A DNA stretch of 64,000 nt from Thiobacillus sp. (lineage in GTDB: Bacteria > Pseudomonadota > Gammaproteobacteria > Burkholderiales > Thiobacillaceae), in contig JAUXRY010000011.1 in NCBI GenBank assembly GCA_030679915.1, forward strand, positions 1-64,000. The letters run 5' to 3'. Position numbers and translations under genes: made by a program. This document shows positions 44,341-52,429 of the stretch, piece by piece (positions within the stretch are counted from its first letter, which is position 1; each line of letters starts with the position of its first letter). The notes below the pieces were generated by a model. The model saw only the letters and a program-made list of their open reading frames with translations. It did no database searches and had not been told where the DNA came from.

Positions 44341-45243
44341 ATGCATAAGCGTTTCTGGTCAAGACCAGCGAGCTGGTTGAGCAGCATATTGCTGCTTTGC
44401 GCAGCGGGTGTCACCAGCGCTGCGATAGCCATGCCGGACCCCGCGGCGATCCTGCGCACAAAATTCGTATCGTTGGAGGAACCCCTTCGGCAGAACCAAT
44501 TCAAGCGACAACTGGTACTCGATTCTTCTGAATCGAAGGGCCGCCTGAAAGGCGATATTTACGCAACTATCAATTATCCGTTTGCCACGGTAAATGCCGG
44601 CCTGAATAATCCGAAAAACTGGTGCGACGTAATGCTTTTGCATATCAACACCAAATACTGTCATGCGGAAAGCAGGCCCTCCGGTACCGTTCTGAACGTT
44701 AATATCGGCAAGAAAACACCCGAAGAGCTGGCCGATGCGGCGCGTGTCGAATTCAACTACAGCGTAGCTGCGGCGACACCGGAGTATTTCGAAATCAACC
44801 TCAATGCCAAGGAGGGCCCGCTGGGGACCAGCGATTTTGTTATCCAGCTGGAAGCCGTGGCGCTCCCGAACGCCAAAACGTTTTTGCATCTGACCTATTC
44901 TTACGCCATCAATATGTCCGGACGTTTATCCCTTCAGGCATATCTTGGCACGATCGGCAGTCGTAAAGTGGGGTTCACCGTGATCGGCAAAAAAGTCGAT
45001 GGTCAGCCCGATTATATCCGTGGGGTGCGTGGCTTGATGGAACGCAACACGATGCGTTATTACCTGGCAATCGATAGCTTTCTCGGGGCGAACCGTACGG
45101 CATCGACTGGGCGATTCGAAAAACAGTTACAGAGCTGGTTTACGGCAGCCGAGCGCTATCCTAGGCAGCTTCACGAGATGGATCGGCGAACTTATGTTGA
45201 GATGAAACGTGCCGAGTATGTTCGGCAGCAGGCTGTGAATTAG
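44341..45243 (+). CDS. Exported protein of unknown function
   Basis: A 300-residue protein with an N-terminal signal sequence (WLSSILLLCAAGVTSAAIA). The mature part reads as a mostly beta domain with YATINYPFATV, WCDVMLLHINTKYC and FLHLTYSYAINMSGRL, ending in a helical, Arg/Glu-rich tail (RTYVEMKRAEYVRQQ). Two Cys about 15 residues apart may form a disulfide. The pattern loosely resembles START/polyketide-cyclase-like folds, but I cannot place it in a family. AAGGAG lies just upstream of ATG 44341. It is probably periplasmic. Confidence 0.75.
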   Translation: MHKRFWSRPASWLSSILLLCAAGVTSAAIAMPDPAAILRTKFVSLEEPLRQNQFKRQLVLDSSESKGRLKGDIYATINYPFATVNAGLNNPKNWCDVMLLHINTKYCHAESRPSGTVLNVNIGKKTPEELADAARVEFNYSVAAATPEYFEINLNAKEGPLGTSDFVIQLEAVALPNAKTFLHLTYSYAINMSGRLSLQAYLGTIGSRKVGFTVIGKKVDGQPDYIRGVRGLMERNTMRYYLAIDSFLGANRTASTGRFEKQLQSWFTAAERYPRQLHEMDRRTYVEMKRAEYVRQQAVN

Positions 45244-45312
45244 CGCCTGGACCAGATTGCCTCAGCCGCCATTCTCCGTTTCGGCTCACGGCACCATGAG
45301 CTGCGACGGTAC

Positions 45313-45328
45313 TGTGCGCCACCGTACC
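45313..45328 (+). promoter_or_regulatory. Recurring dyad element, copy 5
   Basis: TGTGCG-CCAC-CGTACC followed by GACC, 178 bp before the CsbD gene. The left half is perfect; the right half differs from CGnACA at the last base. Confidence 0.4.
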
Positions 45329-45506
45329 GACCGAAGATTTTGAAGTGACTAAGCTTGCACTCAAATCCGGGACATTCGTCATCAGGCCCGGGTTGTTACC
45401 CTGTTATTTTATTTGCCCTGCAGCCTGATGCTCAAGCGGTGGGGAAGGATGGTGGGGGCTCGGTTGGAAATTTCTTCAACCGGTTTACGCGAAAAAGGAA
45501 TCTGAA

Positions 45507-45719
45507 ATGAATTGGAATATTGCAGCAGGTAACTGGAAGCAGTTCAAGGGCCAGGTAAAGGCCCAGTGGGGCAAGCTCACCGATGATCATCTTGATCAGA
45601 TTGACGGCAAACGCATTGAGTTGGCGGGCAGGATTCAGGAGACCTACGGCATCACAAAGGACGAAGCCGAGTTGCAGATCAAGCAATTTGAAGAGAACAA
45701 CAAGGACACCCATTCCTGA
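45507..45719 (+). CDS. CsbD family stress protein
   Basis: A 70-residue protein of the CsbD family (general-stress proteins of unknown mechanism; the Bacillus homologue is controlled by the stress sigma factor). It has the typical WNIAAGNWKQFKGQVKAQWG start, followed by KLTDDHLDQIDGKR and an acidic helical tail. No signal peptide. It lies within the stress-protein run with its own dyad element upstream. Confidence 0.93.
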   Translation: MNWNIAAGNWKQFKGQVKAQWGKLTDDHLDQIDGKRIELAGRIQETYGITKDEAELQIKQFEENNKDTHS

Positions 45720-45815
45720 CACGTTTCATTCCCCAACCGCTTCCGTCACACGATGGTCTGCGGAGGGGGCGGGAATCGGTGCGTAGGCAGGATTGTTAGC
45801 AACAGGAGAACTCAC

Positions 45816-46247
45816 ATGAAACATTTATTCATTGCAGCAGCATTCACTCTCGCCGCAGCCGTTCCGGCACTCGCGGCCGATGTTGGCGTGTCGATCAGCA
45901 TTGGCGACCCCGGCTTCTATGGCCGCATCGACATCGGCGACTATCCTCAACCGCGACTGATTTATCGCGAGCCGCGTGTCATTTATCGGGAAGCGGCAAG
46001 AGAGCCGATCTACCTGCGCGTGCCACCCGGCCATGCGAAGAACTGGCGCAAACACTGCCGTAAATATGATGCCTGCGGCGAGCGGGTTTATTTTGTTCAG
46101 GACAGTTGGTACAACCAGGTGTACGTTCCGCGTTATCAGGAACGCCATGATGATCGCCGAAGTGGCCGCAAGGACGAGCATCGGGATAAGCATCAGAAGG
46201 ACCGGAACGACCACCACGACAACGATCGGAAGCATGGCCGGGATTAA
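45816..46247 (+). CDS. Exported histidine/aspartate-rich protein
   Basis: A 143-residue protein with a signal peptide (MKHLFIAAAFTLAAAVPALA). It has a region with VSISIGDPGFYGRIDIGD and repeated RxxYRE motifs, a Cys pair (CRKYDAC), and a C-terminal tail very rich in His, Asp, Arg and Lys (about 115-143) that could bind metal ions. AGGAG precedes ATG 45816. Similar small exported proteins are widespread in betaproteobacteria without a known role. Confidence 0.8.
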   Translation: MKHLFIAAAFTLAAAVPALAADVGVSISIGDPGFYGRIDIGDYPQPRLIYREPRVIYREAAREPIYLRVPPGHAKNWRKHCRKYDACGERVYFVQDSWYNQVYVPRYQERHDDRRSGRKDEHRDKHQKDRNDHHDNDRKHGRD

Positions 46248-46308
46248 TACGGCAGGGTGTTGTCGCCATCCAGATAGCAGAACGAGGGAGGGGTTCCGTC
46301 TCCTTCTC

Positions 46309-46324
46309 TGTGTGATAGCGAACA
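46309..46324 (+). promoter_or_regulatory. Recurring dyad element, copy 6
   Basis: TGTGTG-ATAG-CGAACA followed by GAAC. The right half is perfect. It lies only 62 bp before the BON-domain gene at 46387, the shortest spacing of the set. Confidence 0.5.
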
Positions 46325-46386
46325 GAACCTTTTAACGAATCGCTGGATCATCGTATTTCCTCCCTCACTGAATATAAGGACAGACC

Positions 46387-46725
46387 ATGAAGAACAAACT
46401 TGTGGCATCGCTTTTTGTTATTGGCACGTTGCTGGCCCCGGTTGCTGCGATTGCTGCCGATTCGGCCGAGCGTAGCGAAGACCGTGCGCATCCCCTGACT
46501 TGGGTCAAGGATTCGATGATTACAACCAAGATCAAGGCCAAACTGGCTGCGGATCATCCGGGCAGCATGAAAAATATCCGGGTTGATACCGATAAAGATG
46601 GCGTGGTGTGGATGACCGGCACAGCCAATAATCAGGCGGAAATAGACCAGGCGGTTACGACGGCGCGTAGTACTGCAGGCGTTAAATCGGTCTGGACTGA
46701 TCTCACCATCAAGAAGGACAAATAA
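46387..46725 (+). CDS. Periplasmic BON-domain protein (OsmY-like)
   Basis: A 112-residue protein with a signal peptide (KLVASLFVIGTLLAPVAAIA) and one BON domain (about 42-108), starting at WVKDSMITTKIKAKLAAD and including VVWMTGTANNQAEIDQAV. BON domains bind phospholipid surfaces and are typical of osmotic-stress proteins such as OsmY. The gene is followed by a long palindrome. A second BON protein is encoded at 52430. Confidence 0.92.
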   Translation: MKNKLVASLFVIGTLLAPVAAIAADSAERSEDRAHPLTWVKDSMITTKIKAKLAADHPGSMKNIRVDTDKDGVVWMTGTANNQAEIDQAVTTARSTAGVKSVWTDLTIKKDK

Positions 46726-46778
46726 GGTCTTGGCGTCGATGCAGACGTCCAGTCCGTAGCGCGTTCGCGCACGACAAA

Positions 46779-46815
46779 ACAAGGCCAGAAGCGATGTCAT
46801 CGCTTCTGGCCTTGT
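46779..46815. terminator. 37-bp near-perfect palindrome after the BON gene
   Basis: The 18-base arm beginning ACAAGGCC at 46779-46796 pairs perfectly with 46798-46815 across a single central T. As RNA it would form a long, very stable hairpin. The T-run after it is weak (CATTTCTG), so it may act as a terminator, an mRNA 3'-end stabiliser or a cruciform site. Confidence 0.6.
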
Positions 46816-46909
46816 CATTTCTGTGCATACCCTGGCTGTTGGTGATCAAGCTGATAACGGCATGCAGCATTCTTGGTTGGTGTGCAGATCTCAACGAAAC
46901 ATGGCGCTA

Positions 46910-46925
46910 TGTGCGATGGCGAACG
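46910..46925 (+). promoter_or_regulatory. Recurring dyad element, copy 7
   Basis: TGTGCG-ATGG-CGAACG within CTATGT...ACGGAAC. The right half misses the final A. It lies 224 bp before the lmo0937-type gene. Confidence 0.45.
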
Positions 46926-47149
46926 GAACGGACTGGGTATTGAGTGTACTTTTCTACTCATGCTGATATTGCGTGTAACAGCATAACCGGCAGGATCCAG
47001 GTAAGACGGAGAACATTCCGACCAGGGTCAGCGCAGGACTCTTGTTACCGTTTCAGTGTGGGCAAGGAAGTCCGGTTCCCTGCAATGAACGCCTCGTCTG
47101 GAGGTGTCTTTGATGGGGTTGAAGTTAAATGAATAGGGGAGTTGAAAAC

Positions 47150-47287
47150 ATGCTTGAAACGATTGCAGTCATCCTGATCATCCTTTGGTTATTGGGTTTG
47201 GTTTCCGCCTACACCCTGGGCGGATTCATTCACATTCTTCTGGTTATCGCAATTGTGATGCTCCTGCTGCGTTTTATACGGCGTTGA
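47150..47287 (+). CDS. lmo0937 family small membrane protein
   Basis: A 45-residue protein of the lmo0937/DUF5670 family: MLETIAVILIILWLLGLVSA, then YTLGGFIHILLVIAIVMLLL and RFIRR. Two hydrophobic helices around a conserved YTLGG turn and a basic C-terminus are the family signature. GGGGAG lies 8 bp before ATG 47150. These tiny membrane proteins are regularly found among stress-response genes; their role is not known. Confidence 0.9.
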   Translation: MLETIAVILIILWLLGLVSAYTLGGFIHILLVIAIVMLLLRFIRR

Positions 47288-47529
47288 GCGGCTTCACCTG
47301 TTTACAGGACGGCGCTGGATAGGTGCTCGAAGTCGTCTCCATCCAGCAACCGTCAATGATGACCTCATCTGGCAGCCGTTTGGGCTGCTGGGGCTGATAC
47401 CGGCTTGGCCTGTTCATGCCGTGTTCTGCATGTCTGGTCAAAACACACCGTGCTGAAATGCTTTTAATGAAATTGTCGTAATCACGTGGAGGCGTGCCAC
47501 CAGAATGGGCACATGCCTGGATCGGGCCA

Positions 47530-48936
47530 ATGTCAAAATCACTTAAAACCCTCAGCATTGTCATTGGCGGGCTCATCGGGCTGCTTGTCCTCGTCGCAAT
47601 CGCACTGTTTGTGTTCCTGGATGCAAACGCTTTCAAGCCTCGATTTGAAGCGGCTGTCTCGGACGTTTTCGGGATGGAAGTCAAAATCGGTGGACGTTTG
47701 GGCGTGGGCCTTTTTCCTGACTTGCTGGTCACCCTTGAAGACGTGCACATCCGTAACCGGGAAACGGAAGTCGCCACCGCAAATGAAGCCAGGATTCGAA
47801 TCGACTTTCTCCCCCTGCTTTACAAGCGAGTGCAGATCAAGGCGATTTCGCTTGAGCAACCGAAGATATTCATCGAGCGGGATCACGATGGCACATTCAA
47901 CTTTGAGAAAGCCGTGGCGACCCGGAAAAGATTGCCTGACCTGAACCTGGCAAAAATATCCCTTTCAGGTGGCACGATCATTTACGCTGATAAACAGTCC
48001 GGGAGGGGATTCGAGGCGGCGGATTGCAGCCTGGACGTGAACCGGTTGCGGCTAACGGAGCGGAATCGCCCGGGCATCATGAAGAATTTATCCTTCACCG
48101 CGGAAGCCACCTGCGGTGCAATCCGGACCGACGACTATGCCGCATCCGGCTTGCGGTTTTCGGTTGCCGGGGAGCGTGGGATTTTCGATCTCAAGCCTGT
48201 CACGATGCGTGTATTCGATGGTCAGGGTTCGGGCAGTATCCGGGCGAGTTTTACAGATTCGCTTCCCAACTACCACGTTCGATATTCCCTATCACCGTTC
48301 CGCATCGAGGCATTCCTCAAGCACCTGGCGCCGCAGAAGGTCGTAGCAGGGCCGATGGATTTTTCCGCGAACTTGTCGATGCAGGGGAAAACCATAAAGG
48401 CGTTGAGACAGACCGCGCAGGGGTAGGTCTCGCTACGTGGCAAGCACCTCAATTTGTATGGCCACGATATCGATCGGGCGTTCGCCCGGTAAGGGTCGAG
48501 TCAAAACTTCAATCTCGTGGACGTGGCCGCGCTCTTCCTTGCCGGCCCGGCCGGTCTGGCGGTTACCAAGGGCTACAATTTTGCGAGCAATTTTCAGACA
48601 TCGGAGGGCCGCAGCGAGATCCGGACGCTCGTTTCAGGTTGGAAAGTCGAGCGCGGCGTGGCGCAGGCGCAGGATGTGGCCATGGCGACGAAGCAGAACC
48701 GGGTAGCTCTCAAGGGCGGGCTTGATTTCGTCAATGAGCGGTTCGGTAACGTGACCTTGGTCGATAACAGGGGCTGCATCACGGCGAAGCAAGCCATTCA
48801 TGGCGCATTCAAAAAGCCGGGCGCAATCAAGTCACTTAGCGGGCCAGTGGTCAAGTTGCTCAAGCAGGTTGAAAGCAACTTGTCTGGCGGTGCGTGCGAA
48901 GTGTTCTATGCCGGTTCGATCGTGTCGCCGACGTAA
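47530..48936 (+). pseudogene. AsmA-family gene broken by two in-frame stops
   Basis: The frame from ATG 47530 encodes an N-terminal membrane helix (TLSIVIGGLIGLLVLVAIAL) and an AsmA-type domain (LFPDLLVTLEDVHIRNRE, VQIKAISLEQPKIFIERD). It stops at TAG 48424. The same frame resumes and would continue to 48934, but TAA at 48490 also interrupts it. The remaining part has the normal AsmA C-terminus (NFNLVDVAALFLAGPAG, SLSGPVVKLLKQ, GGACEVFYAGS). The intact gene would give about 468 residues. AsmA-like proteins support outer-membrane lipid transport. Two nonsense changes without frameshift argue for a decayed gene rather than a sequencing error. Confidence 0.85.
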
Positions 48937-49142
48937 GGGACTTGCAACGGAGTTCAGCCGAGTGTATCGGGTTTGGTCAAGCAGGAGGGGGCGCAGATAA
49001 GCCACGAGAAGGCCTGCGCAAAGTATTGCCAGGGTGATGGTGGCCTGCCGCATTCGACTCGTTCAAAGCCGTTCAAAAGCGCCTGCTACAGCTAATGGGT
49101 CGATTTCAGGTTTGTTTAAAACGTAACCCGCCAGCAGCAGCG

Positions 49143-49169
49143 TGTGCGGTCACAACAAGTGACCGCACA
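49143..49169. terminator. 11-bp inverted repeat after the DUF3309 gene
   Basis: TGTGCGGTCAC (49143-49153) pairs with GTGACCGCACA (49159-49169) around AACAA. On the minus strand it follows the DUF3309 stop by about 20 bp and could end that transcript. No strong T-run is present on either side. Confidence 0.45.
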
Positions 49170-49189
49170 GCGGCGCAATGCATCACCCG

Positions 49190-49348
49190 TCAAATTTTAC
49201 CCAGCAACAGCAGAATAATCAGGATGATGACGATCAATCCCAATCCACCGCTGGGACCATAGCCCCAGCCCTTGCTGTGTGGCCAAGCAGGGATGACACC
49301 GATCAGCATCAGGATCAGAACAATTAACAGTATGGTTCCCAAGCCCAT
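49190..49348 (-). CDS. DUF3309 small membrane protein
   Basis: A 52-residue protein of the DUF3309 family: MGLGTILLIVLILMLIGVIP, then AWPHSKGWGYGPSGGLGLIV and IILIILLLLGKI. Two hydrophobic helices are joined by the conserved WPHSxxWGYGPSGG loop. AGGAG lies just upstream on the minus strand. It follows the collagen-like lipoprotein gene by 28 bp and is probably co-transcribed with it. Its function is unknown; the family is common among stress-associated small genes. Confidence 0.92.
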   Translation of the reverse strand: MGLGTILLIVLILMLIGVIPAWPHSKGWGYGPSGGLGLIVIILIILLLLGKI

Positions 49349-49376
49349 GGGGTTCTCCTAGAAAGTGTGAGTGAAA

Positions 49377-49637
49377 TTATTGGGCAGGCTCGGCCGGCAC
49401 CACGATCACCGTGGTGGCATCACCGGTTTCGCCGGTCTTGCCCTGATAGCCTGTTGCACCCTGTTCGCCGGTGGCGCCCTGATAGCCGGTTGAACCCTGG
49501 CTACCGGTCTCACCTTGAGGACCTGCGGGACCTGGCACAGCTACTGGCGAGGCAGGCACCGTAACTACGGTGGGCTTGTCACAAGCGGCAAGGGTAAGCG
49601 TAGCAAGTATTGCTGAAATCAGTATCGAACGGTTCAT
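49377..49637 (-). CDS. Collagen-like lipoprotein
   Basis: An 86-residue protein with a lipoprotein signal (MNRSILISAILATLTLAAC, lipobox LAAC). A short linker follows, then about twelve uninterrupted Gly-X-Y triplets (PGPAGPQGETGSQGSTGYQG and onward), with Thr and Gln common at the third position. A hydrophobic C-terminus (TTVIVVPAEPAQ) follows. Such repeats can form a trimeric collagen helix; here it would be a short, membrane-tethered stalk. The start is ATG 49637, the position of the signal peptide; a longer frame upstream is spurious. It is the first gene of a two-gene unit with DUF3309. Confidence 0.85.
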   Translation of the reverse strand: MNRSILISAILATLTLAACDKPTVVTVPASPVAVPGPAGPQGETGSQGSTGYQGATGEQGATGYQGKTGETGDATTVIVVPAEPAQ

Positions 49638-49760
49638 GGTCAATCCCCTAAATGAAAAATGGTGGTGCGAAAGGCTTCGAGCTATCCGCAAACAAACCGG
49701 TTTGACTTGAAATGTCGCACTCGGCAGATAAACAGCGTAGGCGCATGTTGTGCACAGTTC

Positions 49761-49776
49761 AGTGCGGTGGCGAACA
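49761..49776 (-). promoter_or_regulatory. Recurring dyad element, copy 8 (minus strand)
   Basis: Read on the minus strand: CTATGTTCG-CCAC-CGCACTGAAC, including the flanks seen in the plus-strand copies. It lies 123 bp before the collagen-like lipoprotein gene. The conserved orientation on the opposite strand is good support for function. Confidence 0.55.
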
Positions 49777-49834
49777 TAGATGTGTTCTTTCGAAAATGAT
49801 GACCAGCTCGCGGCTGGATGCCTACGTGCCGCTA

Positions 49835-49850
49835 TGTTCGGACCCGCACA
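49835..49850 (+). promoter_or_regulatory. Recurring dyad element, copy 9
   Basis: TGTTCG-GACC-CGCACA within CTATGT...ACAGAC. Both halves match the consensus perfectly. It lies 108 bp before the crystallin-repeat gene. Confidence 0.65.
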
Positions 49851-49958
49851 GACCCGTTGTGGAAGGAGCCTCATATTGAGAGTCGGTTGTGCCGAATGAC
49901 GGGATCAAATTGCCCGGTCCGGCATGGGCTTCACGCACCATAACGTTAGGGAAAAGTT

Positions 49959-51067
49959 ATGAATGTCATATTAAGAATCACCTTGGCAGTGGTGGGCGTG
50001 GCGCTTGCTACGCAGGCATCAGCCCAGATTACGTTTTACGAAAATCAGGGTTTTACTGGCCGGTCATTCACTACGGAAAAACAGGTCAAAAACTTTACGC
50101 GCCATGGCTTCAATGACCGCGCCTCGTCGGTCAAGGTTCTCCACGATCGCTGGGAGGTTTGCGAGGATGTCCGGTTCGACGGGCGATGCGTCGTCCTGCG
50201 CGCGGGCCGCTATCCCTCGCTGGCCGCGATGGGCTTGAACAACCGGGTTTCATCGGCAAGGGCAATCAACCGAGACGCACGCATCGATGATCATCGTTAT
50301 GCGCCAGTTCCAGTTACTGCCCAGATTATCTTTTATGAACATGAAGGTTTTCAGGGCCGCTCTTTCACCACCGAACAACAAATCAAAAACTTTACGCGCC
50401 ATGGCTTCAATGACCGGGCCTCGTCGGTCGAGGCGCTCGGCGACCGCTGGGAGGTGTGCCAGGATGTCCAGTTCGACGGGCGGTGCGTTGTCCTGCGTCC
50501 GGGCCGCTATCCCTCGCTGGCCGCAATGGGCTTGAACAACCGGATTTCATCAGTAAGAGCCATTAGCCCAGACGCACGCATCGAGGACCATCATTACGCG
50601 CCGGCTCCGGTTCCGTCAATGATTACCGCCGCCGCAACAACGAAAGGCTGTACGAGGCGAACGTCACTTCAGTCCATGCCGTGCTCGGTACCCCTGAACA
50701 GCGATGCTGGGTCGAAAGCGAGCAAATCATTGAGGAGCGTCGTCGCGCCAATGTACCTGGGGCAATTGTCGGAGCCGTCATTGGCGGCATTCTCGGCCAT
50801 CAGGTTGGGGGCGGACGCGGTCAGGATATCGCCACGGCCGGCGGCGCAGTTGCAGGGGCCGCGGTCGGCGCCAACGTGGGCCGAAACAATGGTGGACAGG
50901 AAGCTTCCACTCGAGATATCCAGCGTTGCGAAAGCGTTCCCAGCCAAGCCCGTCCAGACTATTGGGAGGTGACCTATATCTTCCGCGGTCAGGCGCATCA
51001 CATGCAGATGAGCGCCCCTCCCGGACCCACCGTGACCGTTAACGAGTGGGGTGAGCCCAGGGCGTAA
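49959..51067 (+). pseudogene. Beta/gamma-crystallin repeat protein with glycine zipper, frameshifted
   Basis: The frame from ATG 49959 encodes a signal peptide (RITLAVVGVALATQASA) and two beta/gamma-crystallin-type units of 99 residues (ITFYENQGFTGRSFTT, later IIFYEHEGFQGRSFTT; both with WEVC and GRCVVLRPGRYPSL). Near 50613-50616 the coding frame shifts by one base. The new frame, visible from NDYRRRNNERLYEANVTSV, continues to TAA 51067 with a Cys (RCWVESEQ), a glycine-zipper segment (PGAIVGAVIGGILGHQVGGG) and a C-terminal beta domain. Restoring one G in CCGTCAATG would join both parts into about 370 residues. Either the gene is inactivated or the base is a sequencing error. Confidence 0.85.
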
Positions 51068-51217
51068 TGCCTGGACGCACCGCAACCCATCCAACGTGTC
51101 TCCATAGGGTTTCTTCGCAGCGTATCGCGGTTTGAGGGGCATACGTGCCGGCAGGTCGAACAAAGGGTGCCTGACTGATGTTTTAGCCAGGGACGCACTG
51201 AATAACAGGAGTTAGAA

Positions 51218-51604
51218 ATGGATCGGGATACCGATAAACGCAACTTGAAGCCGTTAATGGAAGAGGGTAAGGTCAATTGGGGTCACCCCACCGCCGATCA
51301 CGAAGTTGCGCGTGAGTTGTTTCGCTTGCGTGAGTCAAAGCGGCAACGTTACAGAGGTGCGGCTGAACGCATGAAAGCCTCTGCTGCTGTCTGCGATCGC
51401 GATGCTGAAACCGGTAATACCGCTTCAGCATCCGCATGCCCTCGCTGTAAGGGCTCAGCGTATCGCGTCCCGCGTCGTTTGGTGGATTGGCTCATGAGCC
51501 GCTTTGTATGGATCAACCGTTACCGCTGTCGTTCGATGGTCTGCGGCTGGGAAGGCAATCTGCGCGTGAGCCGGCGACCTTTGTTAATCCAGGGACCGTG
51601 GTAA
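51218..51604 (+). CDS. Hypothetical protein with zinc-ribbon-like cysteines
   Basis: A 128-residue protein. The N-terminal half is hydrophilic with a possible helix (VARELFRLRESKRQRY). The C-terminal half has CPRC and, about 30 residues later, YRCRSMVCGW, giving two Cys pairs that could bind zinc. The basic residues between them would suit nucleic-acid or membrane contact. AGGAG precedes the ATG. No family is recognised. It sits between the crystallin gene and the ferritin-like gene in the same direction. Confidence 0.7.
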   Translation: MDRDTDKRNLKPLMEEGKVNWGHPTADHEVARELFRLRESKRQRYRGAAERMKASAAVCDRDAETGNTASASACPRCKGSAYRVPRRLVDWLMSRFVWINRYRCRSMVCGWEGNLRVSRRPLLIQGPW

Positions 51605-51779
51605 GCCGAACGACGATATGGAGAACACGGTCTATCAGATGTACTGCACCACCACATGGCGGAAAGGTGTCGATACGCAACCGGGTCATCCGGACGTGCC
51701 TGGCGTACACGTGACGATACATTGACGTGCATCAAGCCAGGCCACCAAGCAAGAACCACATAATCTTTAGGGGAAAAAA

Positions 51780-52079
51780 ATGTCCAGCGTTGGTTACCAC
51801 GAACCTGTAGAGGAGCTGTCCGCTGAAACGCGCGACATGCATAGAGCCATTGTTTCGTTGATGGAAGAACTGGAAGCCGTGGATTGGTACAACCAACGCG
51901 CAGATGCGTGCAAAGACGCGGAACTCAAGGCCATTCTTGAGCACAATCGAGACGAGGAAAAAGAGCATGCAGCGATGGTGCTGGAATGGATTCGGCGCAA
52001 AGACCCCCGGTTTTCCAAAGAACTACATGAATATATGTTCACCAAAAAACCGATCGCGCATAAGCGTTCGGAAACTTAG
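51780..52079 (+). CDS. EncFtn-type ferritin-like protein without visible encapsulin tag
   Basis: A 99-residue two-helix iron-oxidising protein of the encapsulated-ferritin (EncFtn) family, which assembles as a ring of dimers with an iron centre at the dimer interface. The N-terminal GYHEPVEELSAETRDMHRAI and the iron ligands are kept: Glu30, Glu60 and His63 here (Glu32, Glu62 and His65 in the Rhodospirillum rubrum protein), with Trp36-Tyr37 of the nearby site. The chain ends at KPIAHKRSET, so the C-terminal encapsulin-targeting peptide of the classical proteins is missing, and no encapsulin gene is in the window. It may act as a free cytosolic ferroxidase. Confidence 0.9.
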   Translation: MSSVGYHEPVEELSAETRDMHRAIVSLMEELEAVDWYNQRADACKDAELKAILEHNRDEEKEHAAMVLEWIRRKDPRFSKELHEYMFTKKPIAHKRSET

Positions 52080-52429
52080 GTATCCGCTGAATTCAAGGGT
52101 TGTTTCAGGGATATCCGCTTCTCGCTCGGGCTAGAACCGGACAAGTTGAACGTGCGCCGGTCGGTTCGGTAACGGAACCTGACCGGTATCAATGCGTTGT
52201 CGTGATTGCGACGAAGATCGATCCAGATAGCGTTCCCGTACTATGTTCGTCAACGCACAGACGCTGGTTGACCGCGAGATTAATCTGTTCTTACGGTATC
52301 GACACGGGTTTGCTCAAAACACTGAGCGCCGCCGGGTCGAAACTGAAAACACCTGGGTCAGACCGTGTCGGCTAGCGGTTAGAGATCAGCGTTAAACAGC
52401 ACGCTTAACTAACATTTGGAGTACTAACC
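52080..52429. other. Intergenic region before the second BON gene
   Basis: 350 bp. It holds an imperfect inverted repeat at about 52157-52186 (CCGGTCGGTTC against GGAACCTGACCGG) and a perfect copy of the dyad element at 52244-52259. Downstream of that copy, TTGACC and TTACGG stand about 17 bp apart and could be a weak promoter. No gene is seen. Confidence 0.45.
52244..52259 (+). promoter_or_regulatory. Recurring dyad element, copy 10
   Basis: TGTTCG-TCAA-CGCACA within CTATGT...ACAGAC. Both halves are perfect. It lies 170 bp before the BON-domain lipoprotein gene. Confidence 0.65.

Larger units (their letters stand above)
46726..47149. other. Intergenic region after the BON gene
   Basis: 424 bp. 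It contains a near-perfect palindrome at 46779-46815 and a dyad element at 46910-46925. No convincing frame was found; one at 46944-47132 lacks a ribosome site and shows no family features. Confidence 0.5.
49638..49958. other. Divergent control region with two dyad elements
   Basis: 321 bp between the divergent collagen-like lipoprotein and crystallin-repeat genes. It holds one dyad element per direction (49761-49776 for the minus-strand gene, 49835-49850 for the plus-strand gene). Nothing else distinct is seen. Confidence 0.5.

Noticed and set aside
48832-49053. 73-codon minus-strand frame with one hydrophobic segment
   Set aside because: It overlaps the conserved end of the AsmA pseudogene and has no ribosome site; the hydrophobic stretch may be chance.
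51141-51162. Possible dyad element before the zinc-ribbon-like gene (ending CGAACA)
   Set aside because: The right half is good but no TGTnCG stands at the correct distance.
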